64,000 nucleotides of DNA from Gonatopus flavifemur (Eukaryota > Arthropoda > Insecta > Hymenoptera > Dryinidae): positions 248,001-312,000 of the forward strand of contig JAFFJZ010000009.1 in the NCBI GenBank assembly GCA_018340375.1, written 5' to 3'. Under the pieces are notes generated by a model. It had not been told where the DNA came from. It did not search any database and saw nothing but the letters and a program-made list of their open reading frames with translations. Below are positions 32,491 through 43,548 of the stretch, in pieces. Every line of letters starts with the position of its first letter. Within the stretch, counting starts at the first letter, position 1. The position numbers and the translations under genes were made by a program.

Positions 32491-33255
32491 TGTGAAATTT
32501 GAATGAGAAAAATTCTCACATTTAAGTTTATCAAATGTTGAAAAATTTCAGGAAGTTTTGTTCAACTATTTCATGAGAATGGGATTGAAGAATTCTATGA
32601 AATTCTATAAATCTTCCAATAGTCATGAACAATGTGTGACCATATTGATTAGGAATTCCAATTGATATTTCAATAAACTCGATATGAACTTGCCAAATTT
32701 ACTACAAAACATACCAATAAATTCTCGAATATCACTCGTCACTACCTCTCATACAAGTGATTGGTTTCAAAAGGCTTTTGTAGAATGTTCACGTAAATTT
32801 TTCAAATTTGTTTTGATTCGATAAAAATGTCGATATAAAAATTGTGTCCGGTCAGATTGAATTAAAATTATGTAGAATTCAATTGATCTAAAAAATTTAT
32901 AGAAGACTTTCATGAAACTTTCGAGAAATTTCCATGCAAATTCCCACCTATAACATTATTTGCACAGATCAGCCTCATATAAAAATAGCATGAAACTTTG
33001 CATCAGGCAAATATGAGTAATATTCAGTTTCGTGAAGAACCTATACCCTCACACTGAAACACGTAAGACATATTTGTACTTCGAAATACCCGATAGGATT
33101 GATAAATAATCCCAACAGTTGTGAATTAGAATTTGTGAGAATTGAATCAAAGTATTTCAGTTATTCCCAATAATGGAGGCAAAGGGGATGAATCGCGCGC
33201 GCGGAGCGCGCGCCGGTGGTTGCTAGTAGATAGAAAAAGTCTGTGATCTCATATA
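32491..33255. other. Spacer, nothing recognised
   Basis: AT-rich, without gene or repeat edges. Around 33189-33214 is an unusually GC-rich near-palindrome, CGCGCGCGCGGAGCGCGCGC. Confidence 0.5.
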
Positions 33256-34564
33256 CTACTGTAGGCGAAAAGTAAGGTGATTTTTTAATTTAAACTTCGC
33301 GGGCTTGACATTCCAGGCTAGTTTTTTTTCAAGTTGGCAGGACTGTTAATGACATCCGTGCCAAATTCCATGTCAATGTCATTATCAGTAATACATGTAC
33401 GCTTGTGTTTACCAAACGACCAAGAGTGCATTTTTCGATTTTTACAATGTCTGATTTAATTGAGCAGAGAAGTGCAATCAAATTTTGTTTGCGGAATGAA
33501 ATTTTGGCTGCGGAAACTTTGAGGATGTTGCGGAAGGCCTTTGGTGATTCTACCATGTCGCAGAAAAATGTTTATAAGTGGTACAAAGACTTCAAAGAGG
33601 GTCGAGAACGTGTTGATGACTCGGAGCGCTCCGGACGACCATCGACGTCAACAGATGACCAACACGTCGATGGAGTGAAGGAATTAGCGCTAAAAAATCG
33701 TCGGTTGACTGTGAGAGACCTTACTGATATGATCGGAATATCAGAAGGATTTGTGAAAACCATTTTGAAAGACCATTTGGGCCTACGAAAAGTCAAGTCT
33801 CGTTTGGTACCGAAAACGCTCAATTTCTTGCAAAAAAGTCGTCGCGTTGATGTGTGTGAAACAATGCTTCCTGACTATCAGGACAAGCTCAAATACATCA
33901 TGACGGGAGATGAAACTTGGATTCATGCTTACGACCCTGAAACAACCGACCAATCAAGCGAATATTGTGCTAAGGGCGAGGCCAGACCGGAAAGAGCACG
34001 TCAAAGTCGTTCAAAAATCAAGGTCATGATGACAGTTTTTTTCGATTTCCGTGGTGTGGTGCACCGTGAATTCCTTCCACCTCGCCAAACTGTCAATGAG
34101 GAATATTATTTAAGCGTTATGCGTCGTTTGCGTGAAGCAATTCGTCTAAATAGACCAGCATTATGGGCCACCAACTCCTGGTTTTTGCATCACGATAATG
34201 CACCGTCTCATACTGCACTCGTTCTTCGTGACCATTTCGCCAAAAATTCGACGCATATCGTTCCGCAACCACCGTATTCGCCTGATTTGGTTCCGTGTGA
34301 CTTCTGGCTATTCCCAAAACTCGAGAGACCACTCCGGAGAAAGCGTTTCGAGTCGATTGAGGAGATAAGAGCTGAATCGAAGAAGGCGCTGATGGCTATA
34401 CCGGAAAGGGACTATTCAGCATGTTTCGATGATTGGAAAAAACGTCGGCATAAGTGTATTTCATCGAGAAGGGATTACTTTGAAGGGGATGAAATTGATG
34501 GAGAAGAATAAATAAAGATTCTTCATTTTACAAACAAATTCACCTCACTTTTTGCCCACAGTAG
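33256..34564 (+). mobile_element. Mariner element, apparently intact
   Basis: 1309 bp. Ends CTACTGTAGGCGAAAAGTAA and the complement of CTACTGTGGGCAAAAAGTGA, TA at 33254-33255 and 34565-34566. One full-length transposase frame. The two ends differ at several bases, so it is not a brand-new copy. Confidence 0.92.
33447..34511 (+). CDS. Mariner transposase, DD34D, open frame
   Basis: 354 codons from the ATG at 33447; an upstream in-frame GTG at 33405 is less likely. Helix-turn-helix region in residues 1-115 (KNVYKWYKDFKEGRERVDDS, ISEGFVKTIL), then linker LVPK. Catalytic aspartates D155 (MTGDETWIH), D250 (WFLHHDNAPSH) and D285 (YSPDLVPCDFWLF), with 34 residues between the last two. The C-terminus FDDWKKRRHKCI is typical. 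The words resemble the irritans group and the deleted copy at 31561. No stop or shift is visible; catalytic competence is inferred from motifs only. Confidence 0.92.
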   Translation: MSDLIEQRSAIKFCLRNEILAAETLRMLRKAFGDSTMSQKNVYKWYKDFKEGRERVDDSERSGRPSTSTDDQHVDGVKELALKNRRLTVRDLTDMIGISEGFVKTILKDHLGLRKVKSRLVPKTLNFLQKSRRVDVCETMLPDYQDKLKYIMTGDETWIHAYDPETTDQSSEYCAKGEARPERARQSRSKIKVMMTVFFDFRGVVHREFLPPRQTVNEEYYLSVMRRLREAIRLNRPALWATNSWFLHHDNAPSHTALVLRDHFAKNSTHIVPQPPYSPDLVPCDFWLFPKLERPLRRKRFESIEEIRAESKKALMAIPERDYSACFDDWKKRRHKCISSRRDYFEGDEIDGEE

Positions 34565-34566
34565 TA

Positions 34567-36433
34567 TTCAAAGATTGAGTGAAGAATTGATTTGAATTGA
34601 ATTTGGAAGGGAACAATTTGAACACTTTTTCCATTAGATATTATAGTTTCTCTACGAGGATACAGAGAATCCACATTTGTTTTTGATCAAAAGAATTCAT
34701 AGAATTGTATCATCATGGATTAATTCAAGAGTTCTATCACAAATTTCATTTAAACTTGTTTTGGGTTCATTTCCAAGGTATTTGGGACGATAATTGAAAT
34801 TGAATCAATTTGTCAACGACAATTCTGATATAGGAACATAGATTTTCATCAGGAACTTTGATTTTCATGCATTCTAGAGTGGTATTTGAGTGATTCGAAC
34901 AATAGTTTGAACCAATTTGATTTCAAGAGCGTGAAAATGTTCAGTATATGAACATGAAACTCCTTTTCCCAAGGTTTGAGATGCTTTGATTGTCCATAAG
35001 AGTTTTCGAAATCAGCTTTCGACATTGATGATTTTAAAATTTGATGATGAAACAGGAAAAATTGGATTCGGAAGAATTATTAAGGCAATTTGCGAATGAT
35101 ATCCTCCGGGTGTCCCTTCGACTGCGCTAAAAATTTTGTTATACTACCGCCTGTTATGTCAAAACTATTGTTTCTCAGTTTTTCCACAATATTTGGCAGT
35201 ATGAATAAGGGCTCCATCGAGTCATCGAGCCCGATGCCCCCTTTGATACCCCACTTCAGATAGGAACCTAGCAAATCTTAACCTCATTCCTAAATTCTCA
35301 GCCCCGGAAGAAATAATTCATATATGGTTGTATATGAGCGTATATGAATCATATATGAATCATGAATGAACATATATGAAATACATATGAACATATATAA
35401 ACATATATGGGATCATATATGAGCATATATGGATTTTGGTCATCTATGATCATATATGAATGAGACGGTACATGGCCATGTGTGATCATATTCAATTATA
35501 CATTATCCTATACTTCCATATATGGACAAAAAAATGTCACAATTTTTCATGGAATGTGAAGAGAAACCAAAGGAAAGAGGAGTGAGATCGATGCTGATAG
35601 ATTCCCCACTTTCATATGTGACCATATATGAATCCATGTATGGGTCCATATGTGGAATGTTTTTTCCCGGGAGATCTAAATGATGGAAAATGATGTTTAG
35701 TGGATTTTTTTCACCAATGATAACCCATGAATCCGATAGATCGTTCCTTTACATACCAAATCAGGCATCGAATGGAGAGAGAAAAAGAAATTCCACTTGA
35801 AAAAAGACGGGTGGAGCAAGAGCATTTTTTTCAAAGCTTCGACATGAGAATACATAAAAATATACCAAATGAATCCCCAAAATCTAATTCCTATCAACAA
35901 GTTCAGAGGTGCATCTAAAATTGCGCCGCTATAGAGTTGCTAGTGTGGAGTAAAAGGGGCTTTCGTCGTGAGAAGGACGTGTAATTTCAGAAGGGGATTT
36001 GAACTTTTCTCGCTCTCAACTCGATCAGTCCGATTTTTACTGACAAATTTTACTTATAACATCACCTTGGCTTTGTCATGGGAGGGAAAAATTTTCAATA
36101 GTGAAGGAAATAGGGTTTGGCTAAAAGTATTCCAGAATAGCGATATGGGAATGTGAAAACCTTCGAGGTGTGTTATTTCTCATTAAGATCAAGGATTGGT
36201 AATTGCCTATCAAAGGGGGTTACTACAAGAAAATTCTCCGTTTGATTCTGTTCAGGTACTGCCTATCTCCCTCTCTACCCATATTACTATCTATCCTTTT
36301 CTCTATAAGCTCTTTCCTCCTTCATTAGGATCCTCAAGTTGAATCTATACAATTTTTCATCAACTGTGAGTAACTATCACATGGATATCCCATTCAAGGA
36401 GGGTGTAGAAGTTTATTCAAATGAGTTCTTCAA
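34567..36433. other. Spacer with an ATATATGA-rich tract
   Basis: No gene supported. Between about 35310 and 35660 the motif CATATATGA/TCATATATG recurs many times, an irregular simple repeat. A 64-codon minus frame (35080-35274) has protein-like composition but no recognised motif. Confidence 0.5.
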
Positions 36434-39096
36434 TTGAGTCAGAATTTCTGAAATCAGCACGAATTCAATTTTGATTCTCATGATTCAATGGAATGTAGCA
36501 AGAATGATAGCTTCTTGAGTTAGAAATAAATCTGCCAAATGATTTGGCAAAATATTTTTTTGGCGGAAGTTGTGAGGGTCTCATTGAAGTCTTGAGGGAC
36601 TTTTCCTCGGAAATTTATAACTTTTGAACGGTGCAACCAATTTGGACGCACAAGCGCTTGAATTGAAGATAATTGATTGAATTACATAAATTATCCTATG
36701 AAACCCGGAAAGAAATTCGTTCCCATGGTTTTTAGGTAATTTGTTTATGAACAATTGATTTTTAAAAATGTTCTCTTTCTCGCAAAAATCTGAAAAAAAT
36801 TCGAGAGAAACATCATACCCTCACCAACCTAATTCCGTAGAGAGAAACTGAAGACGCTCTTCGTTCGAGTATAATTTTAATCATGATGCAAGCGCGAATG
36901 CAGTACCCTCGTAGGGGATTGTGAATGTGAATATTGAATTCTAGCCGATTCAGCAAAAGAAAAATGCGTGAAGTTTCTCAAAAAGAATCATCAGTTTATT
37001 CAACAATGATCAACAACAGTTCCACACAATTTTGGATGAGTATTGATTTTAGAAAATTGTGTGCATATTGCAAACAGTAGATGCAGAAATCCCTTTACAT
37101 CCTACATTTTTTGTATCGATTGGTAAGAATGCATGATACAATCGAGTTCCTGTGATTCTAATTGCTTTTTTGAAACGTGCACGCAAAGCTGTTTCTCCGC
37201 TTCGTGCTCTTTTTCAGAGCAGACTTCGGAGGAAATATTCTCAAAACATCCTCGCGCCCAGTGGAATAGAGCATGAGGTGTCGTTATTCGATCTCCCGTT
37301 GGCCGTTGCGAACTTGCGCGTGATGCCAATCTTTTAACAGTGCTGCCTACTCCATCGCAAGCACTTTCGCCGTGCGAAGTGGCAAGGAGTGCCATTCGCG
37401 TTTGACTCCAAGATCAGATTCATGAAGGACCAAATTTGCGAAGTTCGATTTATTCTTATACTGAGCCGTACAACCGTGAGAAAAAATAGGAGCTTCTTCA
37501 CATTTTCACTGCCGAATTTCTCCTTCAAATGAGTAGTCATCTTTTTATTGAATAGATGAACTGCGACTGTATCGTGTTTATTATGTTTCGAAATAATCAT
37601 GAAACATCGATTCATCATGGTGCTCCCTTGTTTATAGTGAATGACGTAAGGATGCAAAATCGTCCGATCATTCAACCAGTGATACGATTGGATTGCATCC
37701 TGACCCTTAGAACTATAATTTTCGGCCAAATCTAGAGCAACCACGAACTCTCCTTCCTGTGGATCCTCCTTCGCCCTTGAAAGATATTCACTCTCTGATT
37801 TTGCAATGGAATCATGTCATATATGAAGGTATTTCCCTCTTAAGATTATTCCAAAATACTTCCATTTTTTCCGATTGATTCCCGAATTCGCTCCTTGAAA
37901 AAAAGGGGAATGTTTTTAGTGAGGATTAATCATCTGTAACAAATCTTATCCCATTGTTTACACGATTGTGTTCCGCTCTCAATAATGGATTATAACAGCG
38001 ATATGGAGATGGCATATTCACAAATCCTCACAAATTTGAAATATGTGATCATCAACTTCGAGCATCAAACCGACTGACCCTGTGGTTGTTTGAAACAAAC
38101 AAGAGCCACGGAGAATTTGTGCCGAATTTCGGTTTGTTATGTTATGCGACAATTTCAGGTTGTTAGAAATCATCATTCGAATAGGTGTAGGGATGGAAGG
38201 CATGGAAATAATAATTCAATATTCACATTTTGTGATATAAATCCACCAATTCTATGAAAAATGCAGTAGGCGGACTGTTTTCTGTCTCTCTCGCATCTCT
38301 CCGTCGCATCAACGGAGACTCTATCTTATTCGTGTTTGATTATCACAGCTTCCATTCCTTCACCCACTTTTCGCTTCCGTTTCCATAACATTTGTCTATA
38401 AAACAAAATTCTAGGTGCCATAGAGGATCGGTGGTTGATGATGTGCAGAGATATGCTACGCACTATATGATTGAAACTATGCAGTTATGAATATTGATCA
38501 GTGAATTGGAAAGTATTTTGGGAAAAATGGGTACTGCACGCATCTTGCATCCACCAAATCGACTGGAATATAATAATCATATCCAAAAGCCGCTACGAGA
38601 GCAGCACGCCCTGCAAGTCAAAAGATAAAGCTCCGCGTGGTTGCATCATTATTATAATTATAGTCAAACAAGGAGCGTCTCCATTTTTTCCTCTACGGAA
38701 TTACGTTTGCAAGGGGACAATATTGCTCTCCAATTTTTTTCAGGTTTTTGCGTGACGGAGAACGTTGTTAAAACTCAATTGTTCATAAACAAATTACCTG
38801 AAAACAATGAGAGAACATTTTTTTCCGGGGTTCATAAGATAATTCATGTAATTCAATCAATTATCTTCAATTTAAGCGCTTGTGAGTCCGAATCGGTTGC
38901 ACCGTTCAAGAGTTACAAATTTTCAAGAAAAAGTTCCTACAAACTTCAATTATTCATAACTTCCGTGAGAAAAAATTTTTGCCAAATCATTTGGCGAACT
39001 CATTTCTGACATGAAGAGCTATATCATCCTTGCTACATTCCATTGGATTATAAGAGTCAAAATTTAGTTCGGGCTGATTTCAGAAATTCAGACCCA
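36434..39096 (-). mobile_element. Decayed Sola-like DNA transposon with long inverted ends
   Basis: Inverted arms are traceable from about 36434 (GAGTCAGAATTTCTGAAATC) to about 36800 and from about 38735 to 39096 (GATTTCAGAAATTCAGACCC). They share GGAATGTAGCAAG, GCCAAATGATTTGGC and CAATTATCTTCAATTTAAGC. A clear target duplication is not seen. It holds a minus-strand transposase remnant. The right edge abuts the 25 bp minisatellite. Confidence 0.65.
37102..37790 (-). pseudogene. Sola-like transposase remnant
   Basis: Minus-strand pieces: EFVVALDLAENYSSKGQDAI (first aspartate region), HWLNDRTILHPYVIHY, KHDTVAVHLFNKK, then after a frameshift LLATSHGESACDGVGSTVKR (third region) and RASSQRPTGDRITTPHALFH. 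The second motif (SDGA-Q in the related copy at 50095) is not visible. The same gene family is present at 50095-51465. The naming as Sola rests on remembered motifs (DFAENY, SDGA, CDGVGGT). Confidence 0.6.
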
Positions 39097-39109
39097 TTTA
39101 CAATGTATA

Positions 39110-41140
39110 CAGGGTGGGGCATTTGAAGTGTCGCGGGCGTTTTTTCCAAAAATAAAATGAGATACGAGAAAATTTTTCGGACAAAAATTGTAGGGTATCG
39201 AGGGGGACATCCGATGGTGGCCTTGGCTTTGACCTCAAATCTCATCTTCAAGGGCATTCTGAGGTCAACTCTTGTTTTTTAAATAGCATCTTACATTTTT
39301 TACTGCAGATTTGGATTCTAGGTCAAAAACCAAGAAACTTTTGTCTGAACCATTTTCCTGAAATCCGCAAGGATGGCGCTCTAATCGATATTGTTCCATA
39401 CTGAATCTGACATTAGAATAACTCGAAAACGAAGGGTCTTGGAGGAGAATGTTTCGGACAAAAGTTGTCTGATTCCAAGGGGACCCCTTGAACTGAAACG
39501 GAGGTGATGGGGCATAACAGACAAAACACAACACATTTCAATCGTCTACATCACTTGGATAATTTTAATGCAGTAGATGCTCAAAATGATGGCCTTCGAC
39601 TTCAATACACATTTCAAAACGTTTTACAAAAGATTGCTGAACTCGTGCTAAAATATCTTCATTGATGCTCGCGCATGCATTGATGATTCGTTGACGCATA
39701 TTCTCAGGTGTAGTCGGTGCTTGTTGATAAACTGTATCTTCTATGTATCCCCATAAAAAAAAATCTGGAGAAGTAAGATCCGGAGAACGGGCAGGCCTAT
39801 GAACTGGTCCACGACGTCCTATCCATCGTCCAGGATAATCTCTGTCCAATATTTCTCGAACTGTGACTGCATAATGGGATGGACAACCATCGTGTTGATA
39901 CCACATATTCAATCGTTCCTGAATAGGTATGTCTTCAAGTAATGTTGGAAGTACTTGATCTAAGAAATGTCTGTACTTCTCTCCATTTAGCGTATCTGCA
40001 ATGAAGTACGGTCCAATTACTCGAGATCGAAAAATACCACACCAAACATTCACAGCCCATTGTCTTTGATGCTCTACTTGACGTAACCATCTTGGATTTT
40101 CTGTCGCCCAGTAATGCATATTATGTCGATTCACTTGACCATGATTGGTGAACGTCGACTCATCAGAAAATAATATGTTGATGAAGTTGTTATTGTGCAT
40201 TTGCGCTAGACCCCATCGACAAAACTGTACACGATTTTCGAAATCATCACCGTGAAGGTCTTGATGCAAACAAATGTGATACGGATGGAATTTGTGACGT
40301 TTCAGTATTCGAAGAACACTTCTTCGACAAATTCCCGAATGGAGTTCAATTTCACGAGAGCTCACGTGTGGATTATTGGCTACTGCAGCTAGTACATTAA
40401 CTTCCGCATTTTCTCCGCTAACAGTTCTCATTCGATGTCGTTTTTCCCTTGTAACACTCCCCGTTTCTGAGAATAATTTTGTAATGCGTTGAAAATACCT
40501 AATGGATGGCGTTGTTCTTTCAGGAAATCGTTCTGCATACAAGTCATATGCTTGTCTGGGGTTCTTATGCACTTCACCGTGAATGTAGATCATATCGATC
40601 TTTTCAGAAACCGTGTATCGGATATCCATGATTTTCAATTTGTCATAAACCAAGTAATAATCAAATGTAACTGACAAACTGACTTTCAAAATCGTGAATT
40701 TTCACTGAACCCCGTCGTTTGTTTACATCGCGTGAGCTCTGAATGGTGGTGATGTAGACGATTGAAATGTGTTGTGTATTGACAACTTTTGTACGAAACA
40801 TTCTTTTGCAAGACCCTTCGTTTTCGAGTTATTCGAATGTCAGATTCAAAATGGAACAATATCGATTAGAGCACCATTTTTGCGGATTTCAGGAAAATGG
40901 TTCAGACAAAAGTTCCTTGGTTTTCGACCTAGAATCCAAATCTGCAGTAAAAAATATGAGATGCTATTTAAAAAACAAGAGTTGATCTCAGAATGCCCTT
41001 GAAGATGAGATTTGAGGTCAAAGCCAAGGCCACCATCGGATGTCCCCCTCGGTACCCTACAACTTTTGTCCGAAAAATTTTCTCGTATCTCACTTTATTT
41101 TTGGAAAAAACGCCCGCGACACTTCAAATGCCCCACCCTG
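39110..41140 (-). mobile_element. DD41D Tc1/mariner element with about 400 bp inverted ends, apparently intact
   Basis: 2031 bp, ends CAGGGTGGGGCATTT and AAATGCCCCACCCTG, TA at 39108-39109 and 41141-41142. Arms run 39110-39553 and 40749-41140; the left arm has about 50 extra bp near 39470. The arms are highly similar and the transposase fits exactly between them. It landed in a 25 bp minisatellite, whose unit is seen on both sides. Confidence 0.93.
39565..40629 (-). CDS. DD41D transposase, open frame
   Basis: 354 codons from the ATG at 40629; an upstream TTG at 40689 is in frame but unlikely. The N-terminus (YTVSEKIDMIYIHGEV, then SIRYFQRITKLFSETGSVT) is a DUF4817-type helix-turn-helix, and RREI-type helices follow (HVSSREIELHSGICRRSVLR). 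Catalytic aspartates: D156 (ILFSDESTF), D247 (WYQHDGCPSHY), D289 (RSPDLTSPDFFLWGY), with 41 residues between the last two by direct count, the signature of DD41D elements. No stop or shift. The stop lies only 11 bp from the left arm. A decayed relative is at 27795-30006. Confidence 0.9.
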   Translation of the reverse strand: MDIRYTVSEKIDMIYIHGEVHKNPRQAYDLYAERFPERTTPSIRYFQRITKLFSETGSVTREKRHRMRTVSGENAEVNVLAAVANNPHVSSREIELHSGICRRSVLRILKRHKFHPYHICLHQDLHGDDFENRVQFCRWGLAQMHNNNFINILFSDESTFTNHGQVNRHNMHYWATENPRWLRQVEHQRQWAVNVWCGIFRSRVIGPYFIADTLNGEKYRHFLDQVLPTLLEDIPIQERLNMWYQHDGCPSHYAVTVREILDRDYPGRWIGRRGPVHRPARSPDLTSPDFFLWGYIEDTVYQQAPTTPENMRQRIINACASINEDILARVQQSFVKRFEMCIEVEGHHFEHLLH

Positions 41141-41312
41141 TATACTCAATGTATATTACAATGTATATACTCAATGTATATTACAATGTATATACTCAAT
41201 GTATATTACAATGTATATGCTCAATGTATATCACAATGTATATACTCAATGTATATTACAATGCATATACTCAATGTATATTACCATGCATATACTCAAT
41301 GTATATACAATT
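41141..41312. repeat. 25 bp minisatellite, seven copies
   Basis: Unit TATACTCAATGTATATTACA plus ATGTA. The CTCAATG core recurs at 41145, 41170, 41195, 41220, 41245, 41270 and 41295. ACAATGTA also precedes the DD41D element on the left (39100-39107), so the array existed before that insertion. Frames reading CILNVYYNVY are artefacts of it. Confidence 0.95.
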
Positions 41313-41409
41313 TATAAGAAAAAAAATTCATCCACCAATCATTGCACAGGTTACAAAAGACTGACAAACCATTTGGACAATGTTGAGAGCACCTTATACG
41401 TTGTTATAT

Positions 41410-41912
41410 CCCGAAGAGAACATGAAGCTTCAGCGAACGTTCAAAATAGATCTGTATAAATCAGATCGAAGGTTCAGTAGAGCTAACTTTTAGATTCACA
41501 AACGTTTGACAAAGGTTCTACGGACGTTGAAATGTCCGCCTCGAAATACGTTCAGGAAACATAGATGGAACGTTCGCTGAAGGTTCATCGAAGGTTTGAC
41601 GAAGCTTCACAAAAATATCTATACTGATATCAATTTTGATCAATTTATATGAAAAATAAATTAATTAATAAACATAAATTATTATAAATTAATCCAAGTA
41701 TAGATATTTATGTGAAGCTTCCTCAAACCTTCGATGAACCTTCAATAAACGTTCCATCTACGTTTCCTGAAAGTATTTTGAGCCGGACATTTCAACGTTC
41801 GTAGTACCTTTGACAAACGTTTGTGAATCTAAAAGTTAGCTTTCATGAACCTTCGATCCGATCTATACAGATCTAATCTGAACGTTTGCTGAAGCTTCAT
41901 GTTCTCTTCGGG
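41410..41912. mobile_element. 503 bp fold-back MITE, CCCGAAGAGAAC ends
   Basis: CCCGAAGAGAACATGAAGCT mirrors AGCTTCATGTTCTCTTCGGG. The arms of about 230 bp are complementary almost to the AT-rich centre (about 41640-41690). Repeated GAACGTTC, CTTCGATGAA and GAAGCTTC motifs resemble the style of the CCCAAGCAGCA family. No coding capacity. Confidence 0.85.
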
Positions 41913-42671
41913 TTTATACATACGAATGAACAAATAATCCATCATTGGACATTCCAAGGAAGAAAGACAGAATAAATCATCTACATTGTGCGTTCGAAGG
42001 AAGAAAAAGAGAGATAGAATAAATCTTCGTAGCATTGGAAACTGCCTTAAGGATCACAAGTCTTCGTGTTGAGGAGAAACCGATGGATCAGAGATTCCGA
42101 AAAAATGTTTTGATCGAATAAAAAATTGAAACGTTCATATTTGGGTGTCGGATGAACTGATCAAGTTCGTAGTGTGCTCAATCAAAAGTGTATAATCGTA
42201 TCATATAATGAAAGTGTAGTTATTTTTCCGTCGAGACGCTACCGCGTCTATGGATATCTTTTCGGTCAAAATAGAAAACAGTCCATGATCACTCAATATA
42301 CACCAGTGAACTGCATATCAAGATAGACGGAGTATTGGTCATCAAACTCTCCTAGTGAATTCTGAAACTCCAGAAAAGTGAAAAATAACGCAAAGTACAT
42401 GGAAATTCAAACAATTCAATTTTTACCCGTGTTCAGTTGGAGGCATATTCAGGAAGAGAAGTGAAATCCCCCCGAAAAGACTTCACAAAAGTAGAATAAT
42501 GGTGCCAAGAGACATGGTACATGAGAATGCAGTCAATACTCTCAAAACAGAAAAACCAACAAAATCTAAGAACACATTTTAAAGGAAAATTTTACTGCAT
42601 TCAAAATTCAAGTGGGATCTATGAGGATATGCTGCATTTGCAAAAAAAGACATGGAATCAATATAAACTGC
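41913..42671. other. Spacer, nothing recognised
   Basis: AT-rich, no gene or repeat with clear edges seen. Confidence 0.45.
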
Positions 42672-43548
42672 CAAGTACATTTGGTGACCCAAGTGGTACG
42701 TAAACAACTTTCGGTATATTGTAACTTCAGTTCATTCACACTGTATTCAGGGTAATTGATGATTCTTAAAAAAATCATTGTGATCAAAAAATGAATAAAT
42801 CAAGTGGATCGTTTTGCCCATACCTGAAGGAAATAAATGAGATTCATCCTGCACTAGCAGAAAGTTAGAGAAGGGAAGTTAGAAGAGGAATTTATTGTAA
42901 AAAATGAAGTGGAGTAGAACGAAGATCAGGTTGAACCATTTGACATACTAGAAACGACTCTGAGGTTATTCTAACCGAAACGGCTTGGTCATTCCAGGTA
43001 TATTTCGGAATCCACATCCATGCAGAATATTTGTCGTAGCCGTTGATTTCGTGAGATCATATTACTCAAGTGTTCACCTTGATGCCCTTGACAAATTTTT
43101 TGGAATATAATCAAGGCTGGAAACTCACGCCATCGGCTACGCCAAGTATTCCACATCGATGTGGATTTCAATATATATCTTAAATGACCAAGTCGTCCGA
43201 TTTAGCATAACTCAGAGCTGTTGTTAGTATGTCAAATGGTTCAACTCGATTTTCGGTGTACTCCACTTCATTTTTCCAAAAGAGTTCCTTTTCTAACTTT
43301 TTTCCCTCAACTCTCTGCTGTCGCAGGATGAATTCCATTCATTCTCTTCATGGGCATTTCCGTATGGGCGGAACGATACACTTGATTTATGGGCAGAACG
43401 ATACACTTGGTTTATTTATTTTTTCGATACAATGTTTTTTCAAGAATATAGATGACTTTGAATAGATTTTGAATGAACTGAAGTTACAATACTGAAGTTA
43501 GTATACCAAAAGTCATTCACGTGCCATTTGGAGAACCGAATGTACTTG
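42672..43548. repeat. 877 bp fold-back structure
   Basis: Left CAAGTACATTTGGTGACCCA mirrors the right end CCGAATGTACTTG region. Inner mirrored landmarks are TTGTAACTTCAGTTCATTCA, the GAACCATTTGACATACTA segment and, at the centre, GATTTCGTGAG/CTCACGCCATCGG and CACATCGATGTGG. Arms of roughly 400 bp with no transposase: a non-autonomous fold-back element. Confidence 0.75.

Noticed and set aside
35080..35274. Small minus-strand gene with protein-like composition
   Set aside because: 64 codons, no recognised motif, no continuation in neighbouring frames and no splice evidence.
36434..39096. Exact borders and 4 bp duplication for the first Sola-like element
   Set aside because: Several possible end positions were tried and none gave a matching duplication; only approximate borders are reported.
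41141..41312. CRISPR-like array of short repeats
   Set aside because: Units are contiguous without variable spacers and the context is eukaryotic; it is a minisatellite.
41012..41459. Plus-strand frames of 101-139 codons rich in Y, C and N
   Set aside because: They are translations of the 25 bp minisatellite and the DD41D arm.
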